Part shown: positions 53,512 through 62,356 of the stretch, in pieces | Position numbering within the stretch: the first letter of the stretch is position 1 | Layout: every line of letters begins with the position of its first letter | Source of the DNA: Chlamydia caviae GPIC | GTDB lineage: Bacteria; Chlamydiota; Chlamydiia; Chlamydiales; Chlamydiaceae | Direction of reading: 5' to 3' | Assembly (NCBI RefSeq): GCF_000007605.1 | Contig: NC_003361.3 | Span: 992,001 to 1,056,000 of the forward strand | Length of the DNA stretch: 64,000 bases | Notes under the pieces: model-generated | The model's input: only the letters and a program-made list of their open reading frames with translations | The model's database searches: none | Told to the model about the DNA's origin: nothing | Translations under genes and position numbers: made by a program

Positions 53512-54623
53512 ATAACCAACAAGCGATTCCTCCTTCAGTTTCAGTAAGAGAAAGTTTGGAGACCTATGCGGATCCTTTTTCTTTGATACCATCATCAGCA
53601 ATGAAACTACTTAATGAAACTGAAGAGGCTGCTCGTAAGCTTGTCGGTTGCTCTGAAGAAACACATACGTTTCATTTTCTCCCCCACTTCCCCCATGCTC
53701 CAGCAATTATCGTAGCGGCTTTATTGGAAAATCTTACCTTTTTCCAAGGGAGGAATCATCTTTTAGTCTCCTCTCATGAACAGCAATACATTATTGATGC
53801 TATTTGCCGACGGCAAGGCCTCGGCACTACCTATGATTGGGTAACAATAAACTCTTCGGGACGACTGTCTCCTGAGCAACTTACAGAAGCACTGACACCA
53901 CGCACCCTGCTCTTTTCCTTATCTGCTGCCAATGGTATGACAGGGCTGATTGAGCCTATAGGATCTCTACAACCCTTATGCAAAGATCGTGGCGTTGTTC
54001 TACATTTAGACCTTTGTGATATTTTAGGACGCGCACCACTCACTCCAGAAATGCTCGATGCCGATATCCTTACATTTTCTTCTTTAGCTTTAGGAGGGAT
54101 TGGAAATATTGGAGGGATGTTTATTAAAAAATCCCTGAGCAAGTTTTTCAATTTATGGCTCTCTAGACATTCTCCGGGAACTTTATGTTTAGGATCTGTA
54201 GCAGCCATGAAAACAGCTTGCCAAGAACGCCTATCTTCTTTTGCTTCATTAATCTTATCTTCGATAAATCTAAGAAATAAACTTACTAAAGAGCTCCAAG
54301 CAGCTTGCCCCGACGTGGAGTTTCTTTTTCCAGAACTAGAGAATAAGCTCCCTAATGTCATGATTGCCACTATAGGAGATCTCCCTGCAGAAAGTTTAGC
54401 CTTTTTCCTACATCAACAAGGGATCTATCCAGGACTTGGCTACGAGCGTTTCCAACCTCTGTCTCAAATACTACAAAATTGTGGGGTATCGCCTTTCCTC
54501 TGTCACAGTGCGCTACATTTTTCTTTCACAGAGAGAACGAAAGATGAACAATTTACAACTTTAGGACGTGCTATCCAAGAAGGTAGCGCGCACCTACAAT
54601 CTGCAATTGCGAGCTCCGTATGA
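53466..54623 (+). CDS. NifS-like aminotransferase-fold protein lacking the PLP lysine
   Basis: This 385-residue homologue of class V aminotransferases/cysteine desulfurases starts inside gpmA. TWLNNQQAIPPS matches the LDNNATTP start, HTFHFLPHFPHAPA is the usual T-G-T-E-A region, and VVLHLDLCDILGRAPL matches the His-x-Asp-x-x-Q PLP contact region. The lysine segment S-x-H-K-x-x-G-P-K-G appears as FSSLALGGIGNIGG, with no Lys. The C-terminal catalytic Cys loop is replaced by PGLGYERFQPLSQIL. It is therefore unlikely to be a working cysteine desulfurase. It overlaps the next gene by 4 bases (ATGA). Its role is unknown; a scaffold or partner role is inference. Confidence 0.85.
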   Translation: MDRPHIRTTSRTTWLNNQQAIPPSVSVRESLETYADPFSLIPSSAMKLLNETEEAARKLVGCSEETHTFHFLPHFPHAPAIIVAALLENLTFFQGRNHLLVSSHEQQYIIDAICRRQGLGTTYDWVTINSSGRLSPEQLTEALTPRTLLFSLSAANGMTGLIEPIGSLQPLCKDRGVVLHLDLCDILGRAPLTPEMLDADILTFSSLALGGIGNIGGMFIKKSLSKFFNLWLSRHSPGTLCLGSVAAMKTACQERLSSFASLILSSINLRNKLTKELQAACPDVEFLFPELENKLPNVMIATIGDLPAESLAFFLHQQGIYPGLGYERFQPLSQILQNCGVSPFLCHSALHFSFTERTKDEQFTTLGRAIQEGSAHLQSAIASSV

Positions 54624-55441
54624 CAATTCCATTTCAACCTGTAGCCTCTTGGGCAAGTGTATCTCCGAAAGTTATGAAAAAATTTCATAAGTTTTATTGT
54701 GGGGGGACATTTTCAGCAGAAGATGCTGAAACAAAAGGCGCCTATCTGATTATCGGCAATCAGGGGCACAGACTTACCGGTAACTATGTGATATTTTATT
54801 GGCTGATAGATAAGATAAATGGAAAAATTATCGATGCGAAGTTCCAATATTTTGGACATCCTTTCCTACTTGTCCTTGCAGAAGTCACATGCAATTTAGT
54901 TATCGGAAAAACCTATGCACAAGCCTACAACTTAACTGTAAATACTATCGATACTGAGCTGCGCTCACATCCCAATAAACCTGCGCTTCCAGAAAGTAGC
55001 TTACCCTTATACCACTGCATCATCGATGCTTTAGATATTGCCGCTGAACAATGTATGGAAATTCCTCTTGAAGATGGTTCCCTACCTTTAAAAGAATCTT
55101 TTCTCCCCTCAGAGATCGAAGATGCTAATCCCTATACTAAAGAAGCTTGGGAAGCTCTATCTATAGAATCACGACTCCAGGTCCTACGTACAACCGCGGA
55201 AGATAAAATCTCCCCCTATGTAGCTATGGATGGCGGTAGTGTACTTATCGAAAATCTTGAAGGAAATATCGTAACGATTGCCTATGCAGGAAATTGTTCT
55301 GGATGTTTTTCCGCAATAGGATCTACATTGAATTCTATAGGCCAGCTCTTACGCGCCTACGTTTATTCCGAATTGCAAATTAAAGTAAATGAGGCCTCTT
55401 TAGATTTTTCTACGTCTCAACACTCCGAAGAAACTAATTAA
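54620..55441 (+). CDS. NifU-like protein with degenerate IscU part and intact Nfu domain
   Basis: The 273-residue protein has an N-terminal IscU-like domain and a C-terminal Nfu domain. In the first, two of the three scaffold Cys are lost: the C-G-D motif appears as T-G-N (about residues 50-52) and FGCGSAIA appears as FGHPFLLV. The third (LYHCIIDAL) remains. The C-terminal domain keeps VAMDGGSVLIENLEGNIV and the cluster-binding CSGC in AGNCSGCFSAIG. An Fe-S carrier role for the Nfu half is plausible; assembly on the IscU half is not. It is translationally coupled with the NifS-like gene. Confidence 0.85.
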   Translation: MTIPFQPVASWASVSPKVMKKFHKFYCGGTFSAEDAETKGAYLIIGNQGHRLTGNYVIFYWLIDKINGKIIDAKFQYFGHPFLLVLAEVTCNLVIGKTYAQAYNLTVNTIDTELRSHPNKPALPESSLPLYHCIIDALDIAAEQCMEIPLEDGSLPLKESFLPSEIEDANPYTKEAWEALSIESRLQVLRTTAEDKISPYVAMDGGSVLIENLEGNIVTIAYAGNCSGCFSAIGSTLNSIGQLLRAYVYSELQIKVNEASLDFSTSQHSEETN

Positions 55442-55544
55442 CTTTCATTGTTAGTGAATTGTCAATAATTCACATCTTTTGATAAAGAATGATGAAATGT
55501 TAATAACCCTATAATTATTTCATTATTTTTTCTTGAGGATTGTT

Positions 55545-56558
55545 GTGTTTTTCCAATTCCTAAAAAAGAAAGTTGCTTCATTAGGCATCTCTCCTTTAGG
55601 CCTTTTAGTTGTTTCTGCAGCTTTAGGGAGTGCCCTCCTTTTTGGGAAAAACACTTCGAAATCTCCAGATTTTTCCCAACCATCTGAAAAAAAAACTCCA
55701 GGTTGGTTTAAGCTTAGCCAAGTAGGAAATCCGAAATTATTAGAGTCTTTAGCAAAAAAAGAACAGATAGAAAGAGATCTTACCATGTTTCATTCAGTAG
55801 CCAACGCTACTGTGGCTCTATCTTTACCTACAGAAGATGATCCCGACATTATTCCTCAAGTTTCTGTTATTCTTTCATCGCATAAGGACGAAGTCTTCTC
55901 TTCCTCTTTGCTACTTTCTATCGTTGACTATCTATCTAGCAGCATTCCTGGATTAGCTAAAGAGCACATTACCTTATCGGATAACCTAGGGAATACGTAT
56001 TCCCCAGGAGAGTTCTCAAACTCTCTATTATTATCTGCATGTGAAAGTTACTTAGGAAAAATTTTCCCTAAGGAACACTTCGCTCTTACCTGCCTAAATG
56101 CGAAACAAACGCCTACTATTCAGCTAACGGTTAATGAGAAATACCTAGCGAAATTCCCAAAAGACAAAAGAGAATCTTTCCTAAAGCATGCTGAAGATCA
56201 GCTAAAGAAAATCTCTGGGGATAACCATCCTATTGTTATCGAGAAATTTCCTTTTTCACAAACGATACAGAAAGACCGTCTCTCTTATAAGCTTCTCGTT
56301 GGGGGAATCATTTTACTTTCTAGTTTAGGAATTATTGCCTTGGCAAGCTTTTACCTTGCTTTTTACGCTTACGAACGCATTCCCTTAGAATCAAAAAAAA
56401 TAAAACAAGGCATAAATATTACGAAGCTGGTAGAGATACTACAAAAAGAATCTCCCGAAAAAATCAGGGTGATTCTCTCGTATTTGGATCCTAAAAAAGC
56501 CGATGAGATCTTCCAACATTTGCCTGAAGATGTAAAACACCAAGTACTGAAATTATAA
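55545..56558 (+). CDS. fliF: FliF-like flagellar/T3SS inner ring protein
   Basis: The GTG at 55545 has AGGA nearby; an in-frame TTG is at 55533. The 337-residue protein has an N-terminal transmembrane helix (about 14-34), a periplasmic ring-building region with IERDLTMFHSVANATVALSL and SVILSSHKDEVFSSSLLLSI, a second transmembrane helix near residue 255-277 (LLVGGIILLSSLGIIALASFYLAFYA), and a short cytosolic tail with FliG-like ESPEKIRVILSYLDPKKADEI. Chlamydiae are non-flagellate but keep fliF, fliH, fliI and flhA. They are thought to work with, or beside, the type III secretion system. It heads the fliF-fliH-fliI-fliJ cluster. Confidence 0.88.
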   Translation: MFFQFLKKKVASLGISPLGLLVVSAALGSALLFGKNTSKSPDFSQPSEKKTPGWFKLSQVGNPKLLESLAKKEQIERDLTMFHSVANATVALSLPTEDDPDIIPQVSVILSSHKDEVFSSSLLLSIVDYLSSSIPGLAKEHITLSDNLGNTYSPGEFSNSLLLSACESYLGKIFPKEHFALTCLNAKQTPTIQLTVNEKYLAKFPKDKRESFLKHAEDQLKKISGDNHPIVIEKFPFSQTIQKDRLSYKLLVGGIILLSSLGIIALASFYLAFYAYERIPLESKKIKQGINITKLVEILQKESPEKIRVILSYLDPKKADEIFQHLPEDVKHQVLKL

Positions 56559-56581
56559 ACATTAAGAATTAGGTATATCTT

Positions 56582-57133
56582 GTGACACTGTCTCAATCTC
56601 CTGGTTCGCTTTCAGATGCTGAAGATTCCCCAGAAAGAAAAAAAGACTGGAATGAGGGATACTCCCAAGGGTTTTCAGAAGGAGAAACCTCGGGATATGA
56701 TAAAGCCTTTCAAGAACTCCTCTCTTTGATTCAGATATTTCGGAAATTATCGATTCGTATGCTTTCTGAAATAGAAAAGGTTCCCCAGCAACTCAAACCT
56801 GATCTTGTAGAACTCGCAATTTTAACATGCGAGAAATTCCTCTATAAGAAATTAGATAATATTGAAGAGCTCGCACTGTTAATTTCTTCTGCTCTACAAC
56901 AGCACACATCCTTGCGATCTTTATCTCCCGTAAAGATCTTTCTTCATCCTGAAGATCACAAGAAACTTAATGATTGGATAGCAACGCATGAAATCCCCAT
57001 GATTAAACATGCAGAGTTTCTCCCTGACATATCTTGTAAAAAATCCAGCTATAAAATGGAGTCTCCCTCAGGAATCCTACGACAAGAAATTGGAGAAGAA
57101 CTAGATCATTTGCTTTCTGTTTTAACTACATGA
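56582..57133 (+). CDS. fliH: FliH/YscL-like stator of the flagellar-type ATPase
   Basis: The GTG start at 56582 has AGGT upstream. The 183-residue product has an acidic N-terminus with GYSQGFSEGETSGYDKAFQEL (a FliH-type Gly-x-x-x-Gly helix), then a helical segment and a C-terminal domain with VELAILTCEKFLYKKL and VKIFLHPEDHKKL typical of YscL/FliH/V-ATPase E subunits. In other systems it regulates and anchors the FliI ATPase. It overlaps fliI by four bases (ATGA), so the pair is translationally coupled. Confidence 0.82.
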   Translation: MTLSQSPGSLSDAEDSPERKKDWNEGYSQGFSEGETSGYDKAFQELLSLIQIFRKLSIRMLSEIEKVPQQLKPDLVELAILTCEKFLYKKLDNIEELALLISSALQQHTSLRSLSPVKIFLHPEDHKKLNDWIATHEIPMIKHAEFLPDISCKKSSYKMESPSGILRQEIGEELDHLLSVLTT

Positions 57134-58434
57134 CGAACCTAAATTACGAAAAATCCCAACTGCAGTATTGGCAGCCTTACCGCACCTGTGGGCTTCTCTC
57201 AAGAGTGTCTGGGAACCTCTTAGAAGTTCAAGGGCTATCGGCATGTCTTGGTGAGCTTTGTCGTATTTGCACTCCAAAATATCCAGATCTCCTTGCAGAA
57301 GTGATTGGCTTTCACAATCAAACAACATTATTAATGTCCCTATCTCCTATGCACTATGTTGCTTTAGGATCTGAAGTTCTTCCCCTACGACGTCCCCCAT
57401 CACTACATCTCTCTGATCACCTTCTTGGTCGTGTTATTGATGGTTTCGGAAATCCCTTAGACAATAAAAAAAGCCTGCCAAAAACACATATAAAGCCATT
57501 GATTGCTCCCCCACCACCTCCGATGTCTCGACAACCTATCCAAGAGATTTTCCCTACAGGGATTAAAGCTATCGATGCTTTTTTAACTTTAGGGAAAGGA
57601 CAGCGTATCGGTGTATTTTCAGAACCAGGGAGTGGGAAATCTTCACTACTATCCGCAATAGCTTCAGGCTCAAAATCTACAATTAATGTTATTGCTCTTA
57701 TTGGAGAAAGAGGCAGAGAAGTCCGCGAGTATATAGAACAGCACTCTTCAGGATTGAAACAACTTCGAACTATCATTGTTGCCTCTCCAGCGCATGAAAC
57801 AGCACCAACAAAGGTAATTGCTGGACGTGCTGCTATGACAATAGCAGAATATTTCCGAGATCAAGGTCACGACGTGCTATTTATTATGGATTCTTTATCC
57901 CGATGGATAGCGGCTCTTCAAGAAGTTGCCCTAGCAACGGGAGAAACCCTAGCAGCGCACCAATACGCAGCGTCTGTTTTCCATCATGTATCAGAGTTTA
58001 CAGAACGTGCGGGGAATAATGATCGGGGTTCTATAACTGCCTTATATGCTATTTTACATTACCCCAACCATCCGGATATCTTTACAGATTACCTAAAATC
58101 TCTCTTAGATGGGCATTTCTTCCTTACGAATCAGGGAAAAGCCTTAGCCTCACCTCCTATTGATATTCTTCTTAGCCTATCAAGGTCTGCGAAAAAACTT
58201 TCCCGTCCTCATCATTATGCTGCTGCGGAGAAACTTCGTGCCTTATTAAAAACATACCAAGAGGCGTTAGATATCATTCAGTTAGGGGCCTACACTCCAG
58301 GACAAGACAAAGATCTCGATGATGCTGTAAAAATTCTTCCCAACATAAAAAAATTCCTCTCTCAGCCATTATCAAGTTACTGTCAGCTAGAAAACACCTT
58401 GAAAGAGTTGGAGGCTTTGGTAAATCTTGAATAA
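57130..58434 (+). CDS. fliI: Flagellum-specific/T3SS ATPase FliI
   Basis: Hexameric ATPase that unloads cargo for flagellar or type III export. The 434 residues resemble FliI/YscN. PSLHLSDHLLGRVIDGFGNPLD is in the N-terminal barrel, TGIKAIDAFLTLGKGQRIGVFSEPGSGKSSLL contains Walker A (near residue 175), NVIALIGERGREVREYIE follows, and Walker B is VLFIMDSLSRW. GNNDRGSITALYAI and the DGHFFLTNQGKA region complete the catalytic core. It lies with fliF, fliH and fliJ-like genes; a second T3SS ATPase (CdsN) is expected elsewhere in chlamydial genomes. Confidence 0.94.
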   Translation: MTNLNYEKSQLQYWQPYRTCGLLSRVSGNLLEVQGLSACLGELCRICTPKYPDLLAEVIGFHNQTTLLMSLSPMHYVALGSEVLPLRRPPSLHLSDHLLGRVIDGFGNPLDNKKSLPKTHIKPLIAPPPPPMSRQPIQEIFPTGIKAIDAFLTLGKGQRIGVFSEPGSGKSSLLSAIASGSKSTINVIALIGERGREVREYIEQHSSGLKQLRTIIVASPAHETAPTKVIAGRAAMTIAEYFRDQGHDVLFIMDSLSRWIAALQEVALATGETLAAHQYAASVFHHVSEFTERAGNNDRGSITALYAILHYPNHPDIFTDYLKSLLDGHFFLTNQGKALASPPIDILLSLSRSAKKLSRPHHYAAAEKLRALLKTYQEALDIIQLGAYTPGQDKDLDDAVKILPNIKKFLSQPLSSYCQLENTLKELEALVNLE

Positions 58435-58786
58435 GAAATTAGCGAGTCTTTCCTCTCTATCAAAGATAAAAATTTATCACTCTTTATTAAAAGTACGACA
58501 CTTTAAAAGTGAAAAGTATTATCTATCTCAAGAGCTTGTCAGTATAAAAGAGCGCATGATGGTGGTTTCTAAAATCAGGAAGGAGAGGTTTTTATACCGC
58601 GACAATATAGAACATTACAATTTGCTTTTAGAAAACTTGCAAACATTACAAGTATCTATTTATAAACAACACAATATCTCCTGTCAGCGGCTACAAGAGC
58701 ATCAAAATAAATTACTAGAATTAATTAACCGTAGAAAAATTATCGAAAAGATCAAGAATAATAAGTATTCTAACATCAAGAGATAG
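58427..58786 (+). CDS. FliJ-like coiled-coil protein
   Basis: The 119-residue protein starts with TTG 58427 inside the end of fliI (GGAGGC lies upstream), overlapping by 8 bases. It is almost all charged helices, rich in Lys, Glu and Leu, predicted to form an antiparallel coiled coil like FliJ/YscO, which binds the ATPase and the export gate. Sequence similarity to FliJ is not strong. The call rests on size, coiled-coil character and position after fliI. Confidence 0.75.
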   Translation: MNKKLASLSSLSKIKIYHSLLKVRHFKSEKYYLSQELVSIKERMMVVSKIRKERFLYRDNIEHYNLLLENLQTLQVSIYKQHNISCQRLQEHQNKLLELINRRKIIEKIKNNKYSNIKR

Positions 58787-58805
58787 GAACGCAAGGCTAA
58801 CTGTA

Positions 58806-60188
58806 ATGACTGACTCTGTAACCTTTCCTTCTGCTGTGGAAATGTCTTCACTAACAGAAAAACTCAAGTCTATTAATCAAGAGCATTTATTAGATTCGTG
58901 GTCGTCCCTTTCTCAAAAACAACAACAACGTCTCCATCATCAAATTTCTTCCATAGATATTGAGCTTTTCCATAAACAACGCCAGCTAATCACCTCCCCA
59001 AAATCTATTTTAAAAGACTTCCAACCTTTAACTTCTTTCGCTTCTTCTGGAGAAGATCCTGAAAGAACAAAGATCGGGACAAATCTTCTAAAAGAAAAGA
59101 AGGTTGCCTGTGTAGTTCTTGCAGGAGGACAAGGGTCTCGATTGAAATGCGACGGTCCTAAAGGGCTTTTCCCGGTATCTCCTATCAAAAAAAAGCCTCT
59201 TTTTCAGCTTGTTGCTGAAAAGGTCTGTGCAGCAAGTAAACTTGCGCATCAGCCTCTGCCGTTAGCCTTTATGACATCCCCGTTAAATAATCGCCAGACA
59301 CGCTCCTACTTCGAATCTAATGATTATTTTCATCTTGATCCCAACCAAGTAGACTTTTTCTGTCAGCCTCTTTGGCCTTTATTATCTTTATCAGGAGATC
59401 TCTTCCTAGAAGATACCGACTCCCTATCCTTAGGACCTAATGGAAATGGTTGCTTAGCAACCCTTCTATATACCTCAGGAGTTTGGGAAAAATGGAAAAA
59501 AGCAGGTATCGAAATGGTGAGTGTGATTCCTATCGATAATCCTTTAGCCCTACCTTTTGATGTAGAGCTTTGTGGATTCCACGGTATGGAAAATAACGAG
59601 GTGACTATTAAAGCTGCTTTACGACAGACAGCTATCGAAGATGTGGGCATCTTAGCACAATCTCATGCTTCTGGGAAAACCTCGGTTATTGAATATTCTG
59701 AAATACCTCAAAACGAACGTTTTGCTACAAATCCAGATGGAACGTTGAAGTATTGCTTAGCAAATATCGGTTTATATTGCCTGTCTATGGACTTTATTGC
59801 CCACGCCGCTCTTCGCGAACTACCTCTTTACAAAGCCCATAAACACGCGAAACAATTAGGGCTCTATTCCTCAGAGAAAAATTCTTGGAAATTCGAAGAA
59901 TTTATCTTTGATCTATTTTGCTATAGCGAACGTTGCCAAACTCTTGTCTACCCACGTCAAGAATGCTTCGCACCATTAAAAAATCTTGAAGGCAACCACA
60001 GTCCCGCGACTGTTCGAGAAGCTCTTTCTGCTAGAGAACGTCAAATTTTCCATAAAGTGACTGGAAAAAAACTTTCTCCAAACACAACATTTGAATTAGA
60101 AGCCGATTTCTATTATCCTTCAACCTCTACGTCCCTACACTGGGAAAATAAAGCGTTTTTCGAGGAACCGTTTTTTGAGGCCTCATGA
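58806..60188 (+). CDS. UDP-sugar pyrophosphorylase (eukaryotic-type UDPGP family)
   Basis: Expected to make a UDP-sugar from UTP and a sugar 1-phosphate. The 460 residues belong to the UDPGP family with the nucleotide loop VLAGGQGSRLKCDGPKG near residue 101. AFMTSPLNNRQTRSYFE, the LGPNGNGCLATLL motif, and VIEYSEIPQNERF match UDP-GlcNAc pyrophosphorylase (AGX/UAP1)-like enzymes at least as well as UDP-glucose ones. Chlamydial annotations call it UDP-glucose pyrophosphorylase; the substrate is not settled by sequence. It ends four bases into gpsA. Confidence 0.88.
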   Translation: MTDSVTFPSAVEMSSLTEKLKSINQEHLLDSWSSLSQKQQQRLHHQISSIDIELFHKQRQLITSPKSILKDFQPLTSFASSGEDPERTKIGTNLLKEKKVACVVLAGGQGSRLKCDGPKGLFPVSPIKKKPLFQLVAEKVCAASKLAHQPLPLAFMTSPLNNRQTRSYFESNDYFHLDPNQVDFFCQPLWPLLSLSGDLFLEDTDSLSLGPNGNGCLATLLYTSGVWEKWKKAGIEMVSVIPIDNPLALPFDVELCGFHGMENNEVTIKAALRQTAIEDVGILAQSHASGKTSVIEYSEIPQNERFATNPDGTLKYCLANIGLYCLSMDFIAHAALRELPLYKAHKHAKQLGLYSSEKNSWKFEEFIFDLFCYSERCQTLVYPRQECFAPLKNLEGNHSPATVREALSARERQIFHKVTGKKLSPNTTFELEADFYYPSTSTSLHWENKAFFEEPFFEAS

Positions 60189-61189
60189 AAGAGAAAATTG
60201 CCTACTTAGGCATGGGCATTTGGGGATTTTGTCTCGCATCCTTATTAGCGAATAAGGGGTATCACGTTGTTGGATGGGCCCGCAATGCTGAATTGATTGC
60301 TCAACTACAAACAGAGAAGCGTCATCCGCAAGTTCCTGATGTTCCCATTCATCCGAATCTATCCTTTACTACAGATATGGCAGAAGCTGTAGAAAATGCT
60401 TCTATGATTGTTGAAGGTGTCTCCTCAGCAGGGATACGCCCTGTATCTGAACAGCTAAAAACAATTACGAATCTCAATGTTCCTTTTGTCATTACTTCAA
60501 AAGGTATCGAGCAGCATACAGGACTATTACTTAGTGAAATTGTCGTAGAAATTTTCGGTAACGACGCTTCGCAATATCTTGGTTATCTTAGTGGCCCCTC
60601 CATAGCTAGAGAGGTGCTTAAAGGCTGTCCATGTTCTGTAGTGATCAGCGCGTATAATCCAGATACCTTAAAGAAAATACACAATGCCTTTCTCACGCCG
60701 ACATTTCGTGTGTATCCTAATAGCGATCTTAAAGGTGTGGCTCTCGGTGGAGCTTTAAAGAATATTATAGCTATCGCCTGTGGGATTTCTGATGGATTTC
60801 GTTTTGGAGATAATGCCAAATCAGGATTAGTCACTCGAGGACTTCATGAAATACGGAAATTTGCCACGATTATGAACTGCCGTCCCGATACTCTCAACGG
60901 TTTGGCAGGTCTTGGAGACCTTTGTACCACGTGTTTTTCTTCGTTAAGTAGGAATACGAAATTTGGGAAATTAATCGCTCAAGGAATGACTGTTGCGCAA
61001 GCAAAAGCAGAAATCGGTATGGTTGTGGAAGGGGTCTATACAGCTCTCTCAGCATACCAAATTGCCAAACATCATAAAATCGATATGCCGATAACTACAG
61101 GAATCTATCGCGTTTTATATGAAAATCTCGACATCCAAGAAGGTATCGCTGCACTTTTACAAAGAAATACTAAGGAAGAATATCTTTAA
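60185..61189 (+). CDS. gpsA: Glycerol-3-phosphate dehydrogenase [NAD(P)+]
   Basis: Reduces dihydroxyacetone phosphate to sn-glycerol 3-phosphate for phospholipid synthesis. The 334 residues begin with the nucleotide loop YLGMGIWGFCLASLLANKG. The catalytic Lys segment is GGALKNIIAIACGISDG, and LNGLAGLGDLCTTCFSSLSRN and MVVEGVYTA are family motifs. The ATG overlaps the stop of the pyrophosphorylase gene (ATGA). A hairpin terminator follows directly after the stop. Confidence 0.96.
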   Translation: MKEKIAYLGMGIWGFCLASLLANKGYHVVGWARNAELIAQLQTEKRHPQVPDVPIHPNLSFTTDMAEAVENASMIVEGVSSAGIRPVSEQLKTITNLNVPFVITSKGIEQHTGLLLSEIVVEIFGNDASQYLGYLSGPSIAREVLKGCPCSVVISAYNPDTLKKIHNAFLTPTFRVYPNSDLKGVALGGALKNIIAIACGISDGFRFGDNAKSGLVTRGLHEIRKFATIMNCRPDTLNGLAGLGDLCTTCFSSLSRNTKFGKLIAQGMTVAQAKAEIGMVVEGVYTALSAYQIAKHHKIDMPITTGIYRVLYENLDIQEGIAALLQRNTKEEYL

Positions 61190-61211
61190 AAAGGTGGATA
61201 TTTCCACCTTT
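61190..61211 (+). terminator. Hairpin terminator after gpsA
   Basis: AAAGGTGGA (61190-61198) pairs exactly with TCCACCTTT (61203-61211) around a 4-base loop, immediately after the gpsA stop. The following CTCATC is not a T-run, so the terminator is weak or Rho-linked. Confidence 0.65.
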
Positions 61212-61321
61212 CTCATCTCCTTAGATAGAAGTCCTGTTCTCACAGAGTTTTCATTTGTACATTTTTTTATCATTTGTTAAAGATGAATTTATAGCGCATA
61301 GTAAATAAGGTCATCTACTAA

Positions 61322-62356
61322 ATGAATAGCAAGCTGAAAAAGCATCTACGTTTAGCATCTCTCTCTCTTCTAGCTTTATCAGGAATTTTTTCTTCCTCGA
61401 CTCTGAATGCTATGCCGTCGGGAAATCCTGCCTATCCTGTAATTCCTAGCATCAATCCAGAACAAAAAGGCATGTGTGCTTTTGACCTCTGCAACAGCTA
61501 TGATCTCTTAGCAGCACTTACAGGAAGTTTAAAATTAGGATTTTCTGGAGATTATATTTTTTCAGAAAGTGCAAGAGTGAAGAATGTTCCTGTGGTGACA
61601 TCTGTCAATACGACAGGAACCGGGCCTACGCCTACAATTACCTCAACAGTAAAAGACTTTGACTTCGATCTAAATGATTCTAAGGTTAGCGCTAGCTACA
61701 TCTTTGCCTCAGTAACTCTCCAAGATACTTCACCAGCTGCTATTCCCCTTTTAGACATCAGCTTTGATGTGAAAATCGGAGGCTTAAAACAATACTACCG
61801 TCTTCCTCTAAACGCTTATAGAGACTATACTTCTTCCCCTCTTGCTTCTGAATCACAAGTTACCGACGGTCTGGTAGAAATCCAAAGTAACTACGGTTTC
61901 GTTTGGGATTTAAATTTGAAAAAGATCATTTGGAAAGATGGGATTTCTTTCCTAGGCGTTGGTGTAGATTACCGCCATGCTGCCTGCCCTATTAACTACA
62001 TCGTAGTCAATAGCCAGGCAAATCCTGAAGTATACTTCGAAGATTCTACCGGGAAAATCAGCTATAAAGAATGGTCGGCGAGTATAGGAATTACCACCTA
62101 TGTCAATGACTACATCCTTCCTTATGTTTCTGCTTCTGTAGGGAGTTCTTCAAGAACAGTGCCCGCAGATAGTTTTAAACGTTTAGAAAGCCAGTTTTCT
62201 AACCTTAAGTTCAAAGTACGTAAAATCACGAACTTTCATAGAGCGAACTTTTGCTGTGGTGTCACAAGCTGTGCATCAGATAACTTCTTCTATAGCGTTG
62301 AAGGACGTTGGGGTTACCAACGTGCTCTAAACGTAACCGCAGGCTTCCAATTCTAA
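61322..62356 (+). CDS. porB: Outer membrane porin PorB
   Basis: The 344-residue precursor has a signal peptide (KKHLRLASLSLLALSGIFSSSTLNA). The mature part is a beta-barrel with cysteines (MCAFDLCNSYDLL, CCGVTSCASDNFF) that can form disulfides in the elementary-body envelope. The terminal residue is Phe (GFQF), as for outer-membrane barrels. C. trachomatis PorB is reported to admit dicarboxylates such as 2-oxoglutarate. It has its own transcript: gpsA ends with a hairpin upstream, and a converging gene overlaps its last four bases. Confidence 0.93.
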   Translation: MNSKLKKHLRLASLSLLALSGIFSSSTLNAMPSGNPAYPVIPSINPEQKGMCAFDLCNSYDLLAALTGSLKLGFSGDYIFSESARVKNVPVVTSVNTTGTGPTPTITSTVKDFDFDLNDSKVSASYIFASVTLQDTSPAAIPLLDISFDVKIGGLKQYYRLPLNAYRDYTSSPLASESQVTDGLVEIQSNYGFVWDLNLKKIIWKDGISFLGVGVDYRHAACPINYIVVNSQANPEVYFEDSTGKISYKEWSASIGITTYVNDYILPYVSASVGSSSRTVPADSFKRLESQFSNLKFKVRKITNFHRANFCCGVTSCASDNFFYSVEGRWGYQRALNVTAGFQF

